Part shown: positions 62,694 to 64,000 of the stretch, one piece after another
How the letters are laid out: each line of letters opens with the position of its first letter
Numbering within the stretch: the stretch's first letter is position 1
NCBI RefSeq assembly: GCF_008039565.1
Contig: NZ_VDUX01000004.1
Span: forward strand, 310,001 to 374,000
Length of the DNA: 64,000 bases
Reading direction: 5' to 3'
Source of the DNA: Aeromicrobium terrae
GTDB taxonomy: Bacteria; Actinomycetota; Actinomycetes; Propionibacteriales; Nocardioidaceae
Position numbers and translations under genes: made by a program
Notes under the pieces: generated by a model
Seen by the model: the letters and a program-made list of their open reading frames with translations, nothing else
Database searches by the model: none
What the model was told of the DNA's origin: nothing

Positions 62694-63896
62694 TCACCAG
62701 GCTCGCCGGACGGACGCCAGCCCCAGTGCCCCGGCGGCGAGGCAGGCGACCGCGACCACCGCGGTGAACCACGGGAAGACCGACTCGAGGCTCCACTGCG
62801 TCGCGGCCCAGCCCGCCCCGATCGTCGGCACGGCCATGGCGCCGTAGGCGAGCAGGTAGAACGCCGACATCACCTCGCCGCGGTGTCCGGCGGGCACGAC
62901 GCTGCCCAGGTGACGCAACGAGCCGCCCATCGCAAGCCCGAACGTGAGGCCCATCAGGACCGCCGCGGCGACGACGAGGCCGGCCGAGCGGCTGTCGAGG
63001 GCGAACAGGCTTAGCACCAGAGCGAGGGCCGTGCCGAAGTCGCCCGCGACCGCCGCGCGCCGCGCTGCGAGCCGGCCGCCGAAGGCCTGGCCGAACGCGC
63101 CCGCGCCCGCCATGGCCGTCACGACCAGGCCGCCGAACACCAGGCTGTGGATGCCGGTCGAGACGCCCGCGAAGGCTGGGAACAGCGACAGGTAGACGCC
63201 GAGCACCGACCACGCCGCCATCACGCCGAGGACGGCGAACCGGAAGTCGGCCCGGATCTCGGCGGGCACCCTTGGCCGGGCGATCCGCACGGGCTGGGTC
63301 GAGCGGTCCCGGTGCGTCTCCGGCATCGGCAGCAGCGCGGCGAGCAGGAGCACGACCACCAGCGTGACGATCGCGTACGGCGTCACCAGCGGGTCGGGGG
63401 CGAACTGCGCCAGCAGCGAGGCGGACAGGATGGTCACCGCCATGCCCACGTTGATCGTGATGCCGGTCAGGTGCCCGGTCCGCGCACCGTCGTCCGGGCG
63501 GAGGTCGAGCATCGCGGCGGTCGCCACGACCACGACCGTGCCGACGGCGGCCCCGTGCAGCGCGCGGGCGACGTAGAGAGCGGTCACGTCGCGGGCGAGC
63601 ATGAAGACCACCAGCCCGACGACCATCGCGACCACCGCGCCGAGCAGGAGCGGCTTGCGGCCGTAGCGGTCGGACACGACGCCAGATACGAGCACCGCGA
63701 CCAGGGCGCCGAAGGCGTAGACCGCGAAGACGAGCGTCGTGGTGATCGGGGTGAGGCGCCATTGCTCCTCGTAGATGCCGTACAGGGGCGCCGGTGCGCC
63801 GGAGACGCCCAGCGAGACCGCCAGCAGGAGCATCAGCAGCGGGTAGGCCGGGAGTTGCCGGCCGAGGCCGAGCCGGGTGTCGATCGTGGTGGTCAT
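62694..63896 (-). CDS. MFS transporter
   Basis: The 400-residue membrane protein has 12 hydrophobic segments, motif A in SGVVSDRYGRKPLLL and APLYGIYEEQWRLTP near the N-terminus, as in actinobacterial DHA1-type drug/sugar pumps. The ATG at 63896 follows a GGAG site. Two palindromes lie upstream at 63915-63932 and 63950-63971, so it is likely under a local repressor encoded beyond the window. Confidence 0.9.
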   Translation of the reverse strand: MTTTIDTRLGLGRQLPAYPLLMLLLAVSLGVSGAPAPLYGIYEEQWRLTPITTTLVFAVYAFGALVAVLVSGVVSDRYGRKPLLLGAVVAMVVGLVVFMLARDVTALYVARALHGAAVGTVVVVATAAMLDLRPDDGARTGHLTGITINVGMAVTILSASLLAQFAPDPLVTPYAIVTLVVVLLLAALLPMPETHRDRSTQPVRIARPRVPAEIRADFRFAVLGVMAAWSVLGVYLSLFPAFAGVSTGIHSLVFGGLVVTAMAGAGAFGQAFGGRLAARRAAVAGDFGTALALVLSLFALDSRSAGLVVAAAVLMGLTFGLAMGGSLRHLGSVVPAGHRGEVMSAFYLLAYGAMAVPTIGAGWAATQWSLESVFPWFTAVVAVACLAAGALGLASVRRAW

Positions 63897-63914
63897 GCTT
63901 CTCCTGCGTGCTAG

Positions 63915-63932
63915 GTTCGATGTAGATCGAAC
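63915..63932. promoter_or_regulatory. operator 1 upstream of the terminal MFS gene
   Basis: GTTCGAT and ATCGAAC surround a four-base centre. Same half-site as operator 2 at 63950, so probably bound by the same regulator. Confidence 0.55.
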
Positions 63933-63949
63933 AGGTCAACACTCAGGAC

Positions 63950-63971
63950 AAGTTCGATGAACATCGAACTT
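63950..63971. promoter_or_regulatory. operator 2 upstream of the terminal MFS gene
   Basis: AAGTTCGATG and CATCGAACTT surround a two-base centre, a perfect 10-base-arm palindrome. Behind it CAGGAG at about 63985-63990 looks like a ribosome binding site for a plus-strand gene that would begin at or beyond base 64000. Confidence 0.65.
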
Positions 63972-64000
63972 ATTCCCATCCTCCGACAGGAGATTTCTCG

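Overview
The window is about 70% GC, gene-dense DNA from an actinobacterium. The gene content (KstR steroid regulon, furA-katG, a tRNA adenosine deaminase with its companion protein, DUF222/HNH protein, dispersed palindromic repeats) fits Nocardioidaceae such as Nocardioides or Aeromicrobium; the family is inference from content, not a search. No tRNA, rRNA, CRISPR array or transposase was seen, and no gap between genes exceeds 300 bases. The longest gaps are the 258 bases between cspA and the HNH gene and about 150 bases filled by repeats.

The core of the window is a steroid (cholesterol-type) catabolic region in two blocks plus its regulator. Block 1 (8.5-12.1 kb) is hsaA-hsaD-hsaC-hsaB, which opens and cleaves rings A/B. 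Block 2 (25.6-39.2 kb) carries hsaE-hsaG-hsaF (degrading the 2-hydroxypentadienoate released by HsaD), kstD (ring A desaturation), a MaoC hydratase, and the side-chain operon for the last propionyl unit. In that operon the subunits known as separate proteins in Mycobacterium tuberculosis are fused: one gene for ChsE1-ChsE2, one for ChsH2-ChsH1, then ltp2. Gene order follows Rv3534c-Rv3544c of M. tuberculosis, with a methyltransferase and furA-katG inserted between chsH3 and ltp2. Block 3 (45.2-51.4 kb) is fadE34 divergent from kstR, as in M. tuberculosis, followed by an SDR plus two tandem dihydrodipicolinate-reductase-like genes. Six KstR-type operators (TnnAACnnGTTnnA) sit in the promoters of these units. 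They also cover a wax ester synthase/esterase pair, a lone hydrolase and a SnoaL-like gene.

The left flank (0-8.5 kb) holds a cold-shock gene, HNH/DUF222, an Old Yellow Enzyme, a WYL regulator divergent from an epoxide hydrolase, and an ECF41-type sigma factor divergent from its usual carboxymuconolactone decarboxylase partner. From 12 to 20 kb there are redox enzymes and several regulator/transporter pairs (TetR, MerR, MocR, two MFS). At 20-25.6 kb are a 1421-residue LPXTG-anchored repeat protein and a TIR-like effector gene 20 bases behind hsaF. The right flank (51-64 kb) is mostly housekeeping: kinase, aminotransferase, tadA, upp, pntAB, small stress-type proteins, a non-canonical Nramp transporter with two PRC-barrel-like partners, thpR, an ArsC-like protein and an MFS pump with strong operators at the window edge.

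Two window-wide patterns stand out. At least ten genes have a TAnnnT -10 box 6-7 bases before the start codon, predicting leaderless mRNAs, with KstR boxes over the promoter. Two families of dispersed palindromic repeats fill convergent intergenic gaps; copies of one family are also found inside two coding sequences.
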